Shown: positions 8,616-18,255, numbered from the stretch's first letter. The stretch: DNA of 64,000 nt from Micromonospora sonchi (GCF_014646235.1 NZ_BMNB01000030.1:1-64000); one strand, 5' to 3'. A program made the numbers and translations. Notes: generated by a model from the sequence alone, not told the origin.

Positions 8616-8771
8616 ATGACGAAGATGGACCGGCGGTCCACCGCGTTCATCGTGGGCCGCAAGGGATTCCCTGACCCGCTCGTCACGTTGAGGATGGGCC
8701 GCGTCTGGGATGGCAAGGCCGTCCGGGCTTGGATCGCCGAGAACCGCCCCAGCCCGACCGACGAGGACTGA
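8616..8771 (+). pseudogene. AlpA/excisionase-like helix-turn-helix fragment
   Basis: A 51-codon frame encoding 'GRKGFPDPLVTLRMGRVWDGKAVRAWIAENRP', the C-terminal half of MerR/AlpA-type DNA-binding proteins (recognition helix, wing, then WxxxxVxxW). The N-terminal 'xxxVAELLGVS' half is absent in all frames just upstream. It is therefore either a truncated relic of a phage or integrative-element regulator or a very short stand-alone protein. It has no clear ribosome site. Confidence 0.5.
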
Positions 8772-8801
8772 TCGGCCCACGCACCTGATCATCGCCGATC
8801 G

Positions 8802-8860
8802 CCGTTTCGCCGTAACGGCGGTGTCCCGACCGATCGGACACCGCCGTACCGACGAAACGG
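8802..8860. terminator. Strong two-tier hairpin
   Basis: An inner perfect 12-bp stem (ACGGCGGTGTCC 8815-8826 / GGACACCGCCGT 8836-8847, 9-nt loop) is nested in an outer 8-bp stem (CCGTTTCG 8802-8809 / CGAAACGG 8853-8860). It lies 30 bp past the helix-turn-helix fragment. There is no U-tract, as is common in actinomycetes. Confidence 0.6.
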
Positions 8861-9035
8861 AGTCGATCAACTGGCTGCGGAGGCCAGCGCTGTCGTCGTC
8901 GGCCAGGCCACACCGGCACGGCCCTATCCTCTGGCTCCTCCTCGGCCCCATCGCCCTGATGCCGGTCTCTCTTCGTGCCACACGACACGGCGGAACTACC
9001 GGGAGCGCCGGCAGGAACGCCGCGGCGTGGCGGAT

Positions 9036-9076
9036 CTTGCGCAAGGAAACCGCATCGTTGCGGCCTTGCTTGCAAG
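9036..9076 (+). promoter_or_regulatory. Putative MalR/Reg1-type operator pair
   Basis: Two palindromes lie 24 nt apart: CTTGCGCAAG (9036-9045) and CTTGCAAG (9069-9076), with a further TTGCAG nearby (9080-9085). CTTGCAG-type repeats in actinomycete amylase promoters are known targets of the LacI-type maltose regulator MalR/Reg1. Placement 66-106 bp before a starch-degrading gene supports maltodextrin control. No malR gene is in the window. Confidence 0.5.
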
Positions 9077-9141
9077 GTATTGCAGAATGTTTCGGCAAGA
9101 GTTAGCGTGCGGGCCAGTCAGCGACCAGAGGAAGGCCGTCG

Positions 9142-12100
9142 ATGAAACCCCCGCCGATATCCCGCAAGGCCGCGCTCGCTCTCGTCTTCCTGCTCACCCT
9201 CACCCTGGTCGGTACGCCGGTCGCGGTGCATCCGGCCGCCCCCGCCCAGGCCGCCGGATCGGCCGCGCCCAGCGCCACCGGGGCCGTCACCTGGTCCACC
9301 GAACCGTCCGCCGCCGCCCTGCACACGGCCGGCACCAACCGGGCGCGGGCCGAGCAGTTCTACTTCGTCCTGCCGGACCGCTTCGCCAACGGCGACCCGC
9401 GCAACGACCGGGGCGGGGAGACCGGAGACCGGCTGCGCACCGGCTACGACCCCACCGACAAGGGGTTCTACCAGGGCGGCGACCTCAAGGGACTGATCGA
9501 CCGGCTCGACTACATCGAGGGACTGGGCAGCACCGCCATCTGGCTCGCCCCGGTGTTCACCAACCGGCCCGTACAGGGTCGGGGCGAGGACGTCTCCGCC
9601 GGCTACCACGGCTACTGGATCACCGACTTCACCCAGGTCGACCCCCACTTCGGCAGCACCGCGGACCTGAAGAAGCTGGTCCAGCTCGCGCACCGGCGCG
9701 GCATCAAGGTCTACCTCGACGTCATCGTCAACCACACCGCCGACGTCATCAGCTACGCCGAGGACCGGCACGACTACGTCGACAAGGCGACCACGCCTTA
9801 CCGTGACGCGCAGGGCCGGCCGTTCGAGGACCGCAACCACGCCGACGGCAGCCGCACCTTCCCGACGGTGAACACGCGGTCCTTCCCGTACACCCCGACC
9901 TTCGAGACCCCGGCCGACGCGAAGGTCAAGGTCCCGGCGTGGCTGAACGACCCGACCATGTACCACAACCGTGGTGACTCCACCTTCGCCGGGGAGAACA
10001 GCGAGTACGGCGACTTCTTCGGCCTGGACGACCTGTGGACCGAGCGCCCCGAGGTGGTCCGCGGGATGACGAAGATCTACGCCGACTGGGTGCGGGACAC
10101 CGGCGTCGACGGCTTCCGGCTGGACACCGTCAAGCACGTCAACATGGACTTCTGGCCGCAGTTCAGCCAGGGCGTCAACCAGGCCGCCGCACGCGCCGGC
10201 AAGAAGGACTTCTTCATGTTCGGCGAGGTCTACAGCGCCGACCCGGAGATCAGCTCCGACTACGTACGCCAGGGCGGGCTGGACGCCACGCTGGACTTCG
10301 GCTTCCAGGAGGCGGCGCGCGGCTACACCGCAGGCGACGGTTCGGCGAAGGCGCTGGCCGAGCTGTACGCCCGCGACGACCTGTACGCCGCCCGGAACAC
10401 CCACGCCGGCCGGCTGACCACCTTCCTCGGCAACCACGACATGGGCCGGATCGGCTCCTTCATCGCCGGCGGCCCCACCGACCCGGCCACCCACCTGCGC
10501 CGCGCCCAGCTCGCCCACGAGCTGATGTTCCTCACCCGAGGCCAGCCGGTGATCTACTCCGGTGACGAGCAGGGCTTCACCGGCGCCGGCGGGGACAAGG
10601 ACGCCCGCCAGCCGATGTTCGCCTCGCAGACCCCGGACTACCTCGACGACGACCTGCTCGGCACCGACCGCACCCACGCCCAGGACCAGTTCGACCACAC
10701 CCACCCGCTGTACCGGACCATCGCCGGGCTGGGCGAGCTGCGCCGGGCCCACCCGGCGTTGCGCGACGGCGGGCAGGTGAGCCGGTACGCGGCCGACGGT
10801 CCCGGCGTCTTCGCCTTCTCCCGGTTCGACCCGGACAACCGCACCGAGTACCTGGTGGCGGTCAACAACGCCACGACCGCGCAGACTGTCACCGTGGACA
10901 CCTGGTCGCCCGGCGTCACCTTCACCGGCATCCACGGCGCCACCGGCCGGCCGGTGGCCGCCGCCGACGGCAGGCTGACCCTGACCGTGCCGCCGCTGTC
11001 GGCGGTGGTGCACCGGGGCGGCAAGTCGGTCGCCCTGCCCACCGCCAAACCGGCCATCGCGCTCACCGCCCCGGACGCGCCGGCCACCCGGGCCGAGGTC
11101 ACCGCCCGGGTCACCGGAGACCCGCTGGCCACCGTCACGATGGCCGCCCGGGTCGCCGACGGCCGGTGGACCCTGCTCGGCACCGCCCACCGAGCGCCGT
11201 ACACCGTGCACCACGACCTGACCGGCCTGGCCGCCGGCACGAGGATCGAGTACCAGGCGGTGGTCCGCGACGGCCGGGGCCGCACCGCCACCGCCCGCTC
11301 CGCCACCACCGTCGGCACCCCGGAGCAGTCCGGCTCGTCCCGCGACTGGCTGGTGGTGCACCACCAGCGGCCCGACGGCGACTACGCCGACTGGGGCCTC
11401 TACGCCTGGGGTGACATCGACCCGGAGTACGCCACCCAGTGGCCGCAGGGCCAACCGTTCGCCGGCACCGACGCGTACGGGAGGTTCGCCTGGGTCAAGC
11501 TCAAGCCCGGTGCGAAGTCGGTCGGTTTCCTGGTGGTCGACGCCGACGGGAACAAGGACGTCGAGAACGACCGGACCGTGGACGTGACGCAGACCGGCGA
11601 GGTCTGGGTCAAGCAAGGTGACCCGGCCACCTACCCGAGCCGCGAGGAGGCGGCCGGTGAGCCGGCACCGCCGGTCGAGGACGGCACGGCAGTGATCCAC
11701 TACCGCCGACCCGACGGCAACTACGACGGCTGGGGCCTGCACCTGTGGGACGGCGCGGCCAACCCCACCGACTGGTCCCGACCGATGCCGCCGACCCGGA
11801 TCGACTCCTTCGGCGCCGAGTTCCGGGTGCCGCTGGCCGAGGGGGCGACCGGGCTGAGCTACCTCATCCATCGCGGCGACGAGAAGGACCTGCCGCAGGA
11901 CCAGCGGCTCGACTTCGCCGAGGCCGGCCGCGAGGTGTGGTTGCTCGCCGCGACGCCCGGCCGGCTGCTGCCGACCACGGCCACCGGCACCGGCACGGAC
12001 ACCGACATCGGCAGGCAGCGGGCGCACTGGATCGACCGGTCCACCGTCGCCTGGCGCACCGGTCCCACTGATGGGAAGGCGTACGCGCTGGTGACCGCCC

Positions 12101-14628
12101 CGGCCGGCGGGGTGCGCGTGGTCGACGGCGAGCTGACCGGGACGTACACCTCGTTGCCGTTGACCGCGCAGCGCAACGGGCTCACCGAGGCCCAGCGCGC
12201 GGCCTTCCCGCACCTGTGGGACCACCGGGCCTTCAGCCTGCACCGGCGGGACCTGGCCAAGGTGCCGGCGGCGCTGCGCGGGCAGCTGCTGGTGACCGAG
12301 CGGGCCGCCGACGGCACCCTGCTCGGCGCCACCGGCGTGCAGCTCCCGGGCGTGCTCGACGACGTCTACGCCCCGGCCACCGCCGCGCGCCTCGGTGCGT
12401 CCTTCACCGGCGGCGTGCCCACCCTCGCGGTCTGGGCACCCACCGCCCGGACGGTGTCGCTGGAGCTGTTCGACTCGCCCACCGCCACGCCGCGCACGGT
12501 CGCGATGCGCCGCGACGACCGCACCGGCGTCTGGTCGGTACGCGGGGCGCGCGACTGGACCGGCAGGTTCTACCGCTACCGGGTGCAGGCCTGGCAGCCG
12601 GCGGCGCAGCAGGTGGTGACCGCCTCGGTGACCGACCCGTACTCGGTGGCGCTGGCGGCGGACTCCACGCACAGCCAGATCGTCGATCTCACCGACCCGA
12701 AGCTGGCCCCCACGGGCTGGGCGTCGCTGCGCAAACCGGCCGCGGTGCCGAACGCCAGGGTGCAGATCTCGGAGCTGTCGGTGCGCGACTTCTCCATCGC
12801 CGACGCCACGGTGCCGGTCGACCGGCGGGGCACCTTCCTCGCCTTCACCGACCCGGCCACCGCCGGGATGCGGCACCTGAAGGCGATCAGCGACGCCGGC
12901 GTGACCCACCTGCACCTGCTGCCCGCGTTCGACTTCGCCACCATCCCCGAGCGACGGGCCGACCAGCGGCAGCCGGACTGCGACCTGGCCGCCCTGCCGC
13001 CCGACTCGGACCGCCAGCAGGAGTGCGTGGCCGCGGTGAAGGACGCCGACGGCTACAACTGGGGGTACGACCCGCTGCACTACACCGTCCCCGAGGGCGG
13101 GTACGCCGTCGACCCGGCCGGCGCCCGGCGGACCACCGAGTTCCGGCAGATGGTCGCCGGGCTCAACGCCGCCGGTCTGCGGGTGGTGCTGGACGTCGTC
13201 TACAACCACACCTCGGCCGCCGGCACCGACCCCAAGTCGGTGCTCGACCAGATCGTGCCCGGCTACTACCACCGGCTGCTCGACGACGGGACGGTGGCCA
13301 CCTCCACCTGCTGCGCCAACACCGCGCCGGAACACGCGATGATGGGCAAGCTGGTGGTCGACTCGCTGGTCACCTGGGCGAAGGCGTACAAGGTGGACGG
13401 GTTCCGGTTCGACCTGATGGGCCACCACCCGAAGGCGAACATCCTGGCCGTGCGGAAGGCGCTGGACCGGCTGACCGTGGCCCGCGACGGCGTGGACGGC
13501 AAGAAGATTCTGCTCTACGGCGAGGGCTGGAACTTCGGCGAGGTCGCCGACGACGCCCGGTTCGTGCAGGCCACCCAGGCCAACATGGCCGGCACCGGGA
13601 TCGGCACCTTCAACGACCGGCTGCGCGACGCGGTACGCGGCGGCGGCCCGTTCGACGACAACCCGCGCCGGCAGGGCTTCGCCTCCGGGCTGTTCACCGA
13701 CCCCAACGGCGACCCGGTCAACGGTTCCGCCGCCGAGCAGCGGGCCCGGCTGCTGCACCAGCACGATCTGATCAGGGTCGGGTTGGCCGGCAACCTGCAC
13801 GGCTACCGGTTCACCGACTCGGCGGGCCGGACGGTCACCGGCGACCAGGTCGACTACAACGGCTCGCCGGCCGGCTACACCGATGCGCCGGGAGAGTCGG
13901 TCACCTATGTCGACGCGCACGACAACGAGATCCTGTACGACGCGCTGGCGTACAAGCTGCCGACGGGCACCTCGGCCACGGACCGGGCCCGGATGCAGGT
14001 GCTCGCGCTGAGCACGGTGGTGCTGGGCCAGGGCGCCGGCTTCGTCACCACCGGCACCGAGCGGCTGCGGTCGAAGTCGCTGGACCGCAACTCGTACAAC
14101 TCGGGGGACTGGTTCAACCAGATCCGCTGGGACTGCGCGCAGGGCAACGGGTTCGGCATCGGGCTGCCGGCCGCCGAGGACAACCGGGACAAGTGGCCGT
14201 ACGCCCGGCCGCTGCTGGCCGACCCGAGGCTGGTGCCGGACTGCGCGGCGGTCGAGCTGACCGACGCCCGGTACGCCGAACTGCTGCGGATCCGCGCCTC
14301 CACGCCGGTGTTCGGCCTGCCCACCGCGCAGGAGGTGCAGCGTCGGCTGGCCTTCCCGCGCTCCGGTGCGGACGAGACACCGGGGGTGCTCACCATGACC
14401 CTCGACGCCCGTGGCCTGGGCGGGGCGTGGAAGTCGGTGACGGTGGTCTTCAACGGCACCCCGAAGCCGGCGACGCAGCAGGTCACCGGAGTGCGCGGGG
14501 CGGACGTGACGCTGCATCCGGTGCTGCGTTCCTCGGCCGACCCGGTGCTGCGTACGGCGGCGTTCGACTCCGCGACCGGCACGTTCACCGTGCCGGGCCG
14601 CAGCGTGGCCGTCTTCGTGCAGCAATAG
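9142..14628 (+). CDS. Secreted amylase-pullulanase fusion (two GH13 catalytic domains)
   Basis: An 1,828-residue exoenzyme for starch and other alpha-glucans. Residues 1-38 are a Sec signal peptide (cut near AQA). A GH13 alpha-amylase-type domain follows (about 65-560), with DVIVNHTAD near 193, GFRLD near 324 (nucleophile Asp), the acid Glu in FGEVY near 360, and NHD near 430. Two tandem beta-sandwich modules of CBM41/PUD type come next (about 734-830 and 849-940, each opening 'RPDGxYxxWGLxxW'). Then comes a full pullulanase-type GH13 domain (about 1190-1720) with YNWGYDP near 1304, VVYNHT near 1351, GFRFDLMG near 1418, the acid Glu in YGEGW near 1459, and DAHDNE near 1590. It should cut alpha-1,4 and alpha-1,6 bonds outside the cell. 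The start follows AGAGGAAGG. It is convergent with the GH95 gene across a perfect palindrome. Confidence 0.93.
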   Translation: MKPPPISRKAALALVFLLTLTLVGTPVAVHPAAPAQAAGSAAPSATGAVTWSTEPSAAALHTAGTNRARAEQFYFVLPDRFANGDPRNDRGGETGDRLRTGYDPTDKGFYQGGDLKGLIDRLDYIEGLGSTAIWLAPVFTNRPVQGRGEDVSAGYHGYWITDFTQVDPHFGSTADLKKLVQLAHRRGIKVYLDVIVNHTADVISYAEDRHDYVDKATTPYRDAQGRPFEDRNHADGSRTFPTVNTRSFPYTPTFETPADAKVKVPAWLNDPTMYHNRGDSTFAGENSEYGDFFGLDDLWTERPEVVRGMTKIYADWVRDTGVDGFRLDTVKHVNMDFWPQFSQGVNQAAARAGKKDFFMFGEVYSADPEISSDYVRQGGLDATLDFGFQEAARGYTAGDGSAKALAELYARDDLYAARNTHAGRLTTFLGNHDMGRIGSFIAGGPTDPATHLRRAQLAHELMFLTRGQPVIYSGDEQGFTGAGGDKDARQPMFASQTPDYLDDDLLGTDRTHAQDQFDHTHPLYRTIAGLGELRRAHPALRDGGQVSRYAADGPGVFAFSRFDPDNRTEYLVAVNNATTAQTVTVDTWSPGVTFTGIHGATGRPVAAADGRLTLTVPPLSAVVHRGGKSVALPTAKPAIALTAPDAPATRAEVTARVTGDPLATVTMAARVADGRWTLLGTAHRAPYTVHHDLTGLAAGTRIEYQAVVRDGRGRTATARSATTVGTPEQSGSSRDWLVVHHQRPDGDYADWGLYAWGDIDPEYATQWPQGQPFAGTDAYGRFAWVKLKPGAKSVGFLVVDADGNKDVENDRTVDVTQTGEVWVKQGDPATYPSREEAAGEPAPPVEDGTAVIHYRRPDGNYDGWGLHLWDGAANPTDWSRPMPPTRIDSFGAEFRVPLAEGATGLSYLIHRGDEKDLPQDQRLDFAEAGREVWLLAATPGRLLPTTATGTGTDTDIGRQRAHWIDRSTVAWRTGPTDGKAYALVTAPAGGVRVVDGELTGTYTSLPLTAQRNGLTEAQRAAFPHLWDHRAFSLHRRDLAKVPAALRGQLLVTERAADGTLLGATGVQLPGVLDDVYAPATAARLGASFTGGVPTLAVWAPTARTVSLELFDSPTATPRTVAMRRDDRTGVWSVRGARDWTGRFYRYRVQAWQPAAQQVVTASVTDPYSVALAADSTHSQIVDLTDPKLAPTGWASLRKPAAVPNARVQISELSVRDFSIADATVPVDRRGTFLAFTDPATAGMRHLKAISDAGVTHLHLLPAFDFATIPERRADQRQPDCDLAALPPDSDRQQECVAAVKDADGYNWGYDPLHYTVPEGGYAVDPAGARRTTEFRQMVAGLNAAGLRVVLDVVYNHTSAAGTDPKSVLDQIVPGYYHRLLDDGTVATSTCCANTAPEHAMMGKLVVDSLVTWAKAYKVDGFRFDLMGHHPKANILAVRKALDRLTVARDGVDGKKILLYGEGWNFGEVADDARFVQATQANMAGTGIGTFNDRLRDAVRGGGPFDDNPRRQGFASGLFTDPNGDPVNGSAAEQRARLLHQHDLIRVGLAGNLHGYRFTDSAGRTVTGDQVDYNGSPAGYTDAPGESVTYVDAHDNEILYDALAYKLPTGTSATDRARMQVLALSTVVLGQGAGFVTTGTERLRSKSLDRNSYNSGDWFNQIRWDCAQGNGFGIGLPAAEDNRDKWPYARPLLADPRLVPDCAAVELTDARYAELLRIRASTPVFGLPTAQEVQRRLAFPRSGADETPGVLTMTLDARGLGGAWKSVTVVFNGTPKPATQQVTGVRGADVTLHPVLRSSADPVLRTAAFDSATGTFTVPGRSVAVFVQQ

Positions 14629-14630
14629 CT

Positions 14631-14666
14631 GAAATGGGGCTGGCCCGCGCGGGCCAGCCCCATTTC
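14631..14666. terminator. Perfect 36-bp palindrome, bidirectional terminator
   Basis: GAAATGGGGCTGGCCCGC (14631-14648) is followed directly by its exact reverse complement (14649-14666). It lies 2 bp after the amylase-pullulanase stop and 14 bp before the end of the convergent GH95 gene, so it can serve both transcripts. A-rich and T-rich flanks (GAAAT/ATTTC) are part of the stem. Confidence 0.85.
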
Positions 14667-14680
14667 GTGCCGGTCGGCGG

Positions 14681-17600
14681 TCAGCCGCCGACGGCGACCG
14701 CGAAGATGTGCATGGTGGCCACGCCGGCGGCCGCCCGGGCGCTGATGTTCGGCAGGTCGACCCGGGCCACCTCCTTGTCCTCCAGGGGCAGCCCGACGAC
14801 GTAGATGGTCGCCGGGGTATTGGCCCGCTGGTTGCCCGGCCGGTTCTGGTAGGGGGCGACGATCGCCCCGACGCCGCCGGGCCGGGGCGCGCCGGCCCAG
14901 TCCGGGCAGCCGAGGGTGTGGGTCTTGCGGCTGCCGTCGGCGTAGACGATGGTGACCGGTCCGGACACCGCGCCGTACGTGCCGGTCAGCAGGAAGCCGA
15001 GCGTCCTGCCCTTGCCGGTCACCTTGACGGACTGCCCGGAGGCGATCGCGTTGTCGGGGCCGCCGATGGCGCCACCGGGCCAGGTGAAGTCCACCCCACC
15101 GGCGCTGACGGTGGCACCCGGGGTGACGCCGACCTGGGCCAGCGCCTGGGCGGACAGGGTGGCCCCGTTGCCGTCGAAGTTGCCGGCGTTGGTGTCGGTG
15201 TCGTCGGTGACGCCGATGTTGGTGAAGTTCTCCTCGATCGGGGCCTCCCGGCCGTCCCAGACCCGGACCCGGGCGGTGGCGGACGCGGTCCAGTCCCGGC
15301 CGCTGACCTCGGCGACCAGCTCCGCGGTGCCGGTCCGTGCGGACTCGGCGACGGTCACGGTGAACTCGACGGTGCGCTCGGAGTCGGGCGGCAGCGGACG
15401 CAGGTCGAGGTGCGCCGGTGCGACGCTCCACCCCGAGGGGACCTTGAGCGACACCCGCGCCGAGGGCGCGATCGGCATGTCCACCGCCCGCACCGTGACG
15501 GCGACCTTCGCCGCCGCGCCCGCGCCCACCTCGTACGGCGCGCTCACGCCGACCTTCTGCAGGGCGTACGCCCGGTAGGTGTGGCCGGCCCGGCCGGCGA
15601 GTTCGACCAGATCGGCCTCGATCTTCCGGGGCTTGACCACCCCGTTGCCGCGGGTGACGTCCCGCACGGTGTAGCGGCCGGCGAACAGGTGGCCGCGCAG
15701 GTGCACGCTGCCGTCCCGGTCGGCCCGGATGCGGACCTCGTCCGCCTGGCCGCCGCTCCACGTCACGTCCACGGTGTAGCCGCCACGACCCCGCAGACCC
15801 TTGACCTTTCCGTCCGGCCAGGCCGCCGGCAGGGCGGGCAGCAGGTGCAGTTCGCCGGTGTGGCTCTGCAACAGCATCTCGGCGACACCGGCGGTGGCGC
15901 CGAAGTTGCCGTCGATCTGGAACGGGGGGTGCAGGTCGAACATGTTGGGGGCGAGGCGGGCGGGGGTGGCCAGGTAGCGGATGAGGTCGTGGGCGCGGTT
16001 GCCTTCTTCGAGGCGGGCCCAGAAGTTGATTTTCCAGGCGAGGGACCAGCCGGTGCCGTCGTCGCCGCGGATCTCCAGCGTCCGGCGGGCCGCCTCGAAC
16101 AGCTCCGGGGTGCCGCGTTTGGTGATCTGGTTGCTGGGCGACAGAGCGTAGAGGTGGGAGACGTGGCGGTGGGTCCGCTCGGTCTCGACCCAGTCGTAGA
16201 GCCACTCCATGATGTTGCCGCGCGAGCCGATCCGCATCGGGGCGAGCCGGTCGCGGGTGGCCAGGACCTCGGCGCGGAAGTCGGCGTCGATCCCGAGCAG
16301 CCTGCTCGCCTGGGCGCAGCCGTTGAACAGGTCGACCAGGATCTGGTTGTCCATCGTCGGGCCGGCGCAGATGCTGGCGTCGGGGTGGTGGCCGATCTCC
16401 GGGGAGTTCGACGGGTTGGTGACCAGGTAGCCGAGGTTCGGCTCCGCCACGAGGGTGTCGAGGAAGAACTGGGCGGCGCCCCTCATCGCCGGGTAGTTGG
16501 CCCGCAGGAAGTCGAGGTCGCCGGTGAACAGGTAGTGGTCCCAGATCATGGTGGCCAGCCAGGCGCCGCCGGTCTGCCACATGCCCCAGAACGCGCCGTC
16601 GACCACCGACGAACCACGCCAGGCGTCGGTGTTGTGGTGGGTGACCCACCCGCTCGCGCCGTACTGCACCGCAGCGGTGCGGGCCCCACTGACCGTCAGG
16701 TCCTTGATCATGTCGAACACCGGCTCGTAGCACTCCGACAGGTTGGTGGTGTCGGCCGGCCAGTAGTTCATCGGCAGGTTGGCGTTGATGGTGTACTTCG
16801 AGTCCCACGACGGGGTCAGCGAGTCGTTCCAGATGCCCTGGAGGTTCGCCGGCTGGGTGCCGGGACGCGAGGACGAGATCAGCAGGTACCGGCCGAACTG
16901 GAACAGCAGCGCCGAGAACTGCGGGTCCTCGACGCTGTTGTGCTGCGCGATCCGTACGTCGGTCGGCTGGTCGGCCGCCTCGGTGCGGCCCAGGTCGAGT
17001 TCCGTACGCCCGAACAGCTTCTGGTAGTCGGCCACGTGCCGGCGGCGGAGTTGGTCGTAGGCGGTGCCCTCGGCGGCGGTGAGGTGACCCCACGCGATGC
17101 CCTGGTGGTCGCCGCTGACGTCCTGGAAGTTGACGTAGCTCGAACCGATCGAGATCAGCAGCGTCACGGTGTCCGCGGCGGTCACCGTCAGGGTGCCGCC
17201 GGAACTGCCGACGCTGCCGCCCTCGACGACGGCCCGGGCCAGCGCCAGGAACCTGACCTGCCCGGCCACGCCCTCCTGGTTGCCGGAGACCCCGTCGAGG
17301 GCGATCGTGGCGCCGTCCGGGCTGGCCACGGTCGTCCGTTGCGGACTGTCGAACCGGGCGGTGAACGTGATCGAGCCGGGCCGGTCGGCGGTCAGGCGCA
17401 TGGCGATCACCTGGTCCGGCGCGCTGGCGATCACCTCCCGCTGGTACCGCACGCCGTCGCGCAGGAACGTCACCGAGGTGGCCGCCGTGGTCAGGTCCAG
17501 TTGTCGGTGGTACTCCGACACGCCGCCGGGACCGGGGAAGGTGAACCGCAGGTTGCCGACGGTCTGGTACGCGAGCTGACCCGGAGGGTTACCCATCATC

Positions 17601-17983
17601 GTCTGGTTGACCAGGTTCTGGGCCTGGGCCCACTGGTTGGCGAAGACGAGGCGTTGGATCTCCGGGAGGGCGTCGGCACCCCGGGGGTTGCTCGAGTCGT
17701 ACGGGCCGCCGGCCCAGACGGTGTCCTCGTTGAGCTGCAGCCGCTCGGCGTCGACGTTGCCGAACACCATCGCGCCGAGCCGGCCGTTGCCGATCGGTAG
17801 CGCCCGCAGCCAGTCGGTGCCGGCGGCCTGGTCGTACCAGAGCGCCAGGTCGTTGGCGGCGCGTACCTGCGGGGGTGCGACGGACGACGCGCGGGCCACG
17901 GCCGTCCACGGCAATGGAATCAGCGTGGCTCCGGCGCCGACTGCACCGAATCTGAGTAGCTGCCTTCGGGTCAGATCTGACAT
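14681..17983 (-). CDS. Tat-secreted GH95 alpha-L-fucosidase with C-terminal NEW3-type module
   Basis: A 1,100-residue protein. ATG at 17983 follows GGAGG by six bases. Residues 1-33 are a Tat signal (TRRQLLRFGAVGAGATLIPLP). The GH95 catalytic unit begins 'LALWYDQAAGTDWLRALPIGNGRLGAMVFG' (about 45-75) and runs to about residue 770. It contains 'ERLQLNEDTVWAGGP', 'NLQGIWNDSLTPSWDSKYTINANLPMNYWPA' and 'FQIDGNFGATAGVAEMLLQS', all typical of the (alpha/alpha)6 barrel. GH95 enzymes remove alpha-1,2-L-fucose (some act on L-galactose) by inversion. A NEW3-like beta-sandwich follows (about 860-940), then an NPCBM-like 'ENFTNIGVTDDTDTNAGNFDG' domain (about 960-1100), suggesting binding of a complex glycan. 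It is exported folded, beside the starch enzyme. Confidence 0.92.
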   Translation of the reverse strand: MSDLTRRQLLRFGAVGAGATLIPLPWTAVARASSVAPPQVRAANDLALWYDQAAGTDWLRALPIGNGRLGAMVFGNVDAERLQLNEDTVWAGGPYDSSNPRGADALPEIQRLVFANQWAQAQNLVNQTMMGNPPGQLAYQTVGNLRFTFPGPGGVSEYHRQLDLTTAATSVTFLRDGVRYQREVIASAPDQVIAMRLTADRPGSITFTARFDSPQRTTVASPDGATIALDGVSGNQEGVAGQVRFLALARAVVEGGSVGSSGGTLTVTAADTVTLLISIGSSYVNFQDVSGDHQGIAWGHLTAAEGTAYDQLRRRHVADYQKLFGRTELDLGRTEAADQPTDVRIAQHNSVEDPQFSALLFQFGRYLLISSSRPGTQPANLQGIWNDSLTPSWDSKYTINANLPMNYWPADTTNLSECYEPVFDMIKDLTVSGARTAAVQYGASGWVTHHNTDAWRGSSVVDGAFWGMWQTGGAWLATMIWDHYLFTGDLDFLRANYPAMRGAAQFFLDTLVAEPNLGYLVTNPSNSPEIGHHPDASICAGPTMDNQILVDLFNGCAQASRLLGIDADFRAEVLATRDRLAPMRIGSRGNIMEWLYDWVETERTHRHVSHLYALSPSNQITKRGTPELFEAARRTLEIRGDDGTGWSLAWKINFWARLEEGNRAHDLIRYLATPARLAPNMFDLHPPFQIDGNFGATAGVAEMLLQSHTGELHLLPALPAAWPDGKVKGLRGRGGYTVDVTWSGGQADEVRIRADRDGSVHLRGHLFAGRYTVRDVTRGNGVVKPRKIEADLVELAGRAGHTYRAYALQKVGVSAPYEVGAGAAAKVAVTVRAVDMPIAPSARVSLKVPSGWSVAPAHLDLRPLPPDSERTVEFTVTVAESARTGTAELVAEVSGRDWTASATARVRVWDGREAPIEENFTNIGVTDDTDTNAGNFDGNGATLSAQALAQVGVTPGATVSAGGVDFTWPGGAIGGPDNAIASGQSVKVTGKGRTLGFLLTGTYGAVSGPVTIVYADGSRKTHTLGCPDWAGAPRPGGVGAIVAPYQNRPGNQRANTPATIYVVGLPLEDKEVARVDLPNISARAAAGVATMHIFAVAVGG

Positions 17984-18131
17984 TTCGGTCCTCCACGAGG
18001 GGCGGGTCTTCCTTGCCGGGAGGTCGGCCCCGGTTCCGGGATGGTGGTTCGGGCTCGACGGCGATGAATCGGCGGCGGGGGATCCGGTGTGGATGAGGCA
18101 GTGATGAGCATCTGGGTGAGGTGACGGCAAG

Positions 18132-18159
18132 GCTATAAACATGTGATGTATCCCGTCAA
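18132..18159 (-). promoter_or_regulatory. Candidate -35/-10 promoter of the GH95 gene
   Basis: Read on the minus strand, TTGACG (18159-18154) and TATAGC (18137-18132) are 16 bp apart, 149 bp before the ATG. The spacer contains the partly symmetric TACATCACATGT, a possible operator. It is the best sigma-70-like match in the region. Confidence 0.4.
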
Positions 18160-18255
18160 CGCCTGTAACGAAAGTGCCCGGCGCTGCGCTGTTGTAGCGG
18201 TTGGCGCGCCGCTGCCGCGACGCGCCGTCGTTGTCGACCCTTGTTGACGCTCGGT

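Larger units (their letters stand above)
8772..9141. other. Intergenic region: terminator-like hairpin then amylase control region
   Basis: No gene is supported in these 370 bp. The left part holds a long composite hairpin (8802-8860). The right part holds the CTTGCGCAAG and CTTGCAAG palindromes listed separately, followed by the amylase-pullulanase start at 9142. Confidence 0.5.

Noticed and set aside
8583..9098. Minus-strand frame of 171 codons in the gap before the amylase
   Set aside because: No domain, no ribosome site, and it crosses a strong hairpin and the putative operators.
9118..14625. A frame of about 1,835 codons open on the minus strand opposite the amylase-pullulanase
   Set aside because: Its protein is Gly/Arg/Val/Pro-rich with no domain, and GH13 motifs lie on the plus strand. 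Long antisense frames are expected at very high third-position GC.
14708..17800. A 1,030-codon plus-strand frame opposite the GH95 gene
   Set aside because: Low-complexity translation with no recognisable fold; the minus strand encodes a complete GH95 enzyme with a Tat signal and ribosome site.
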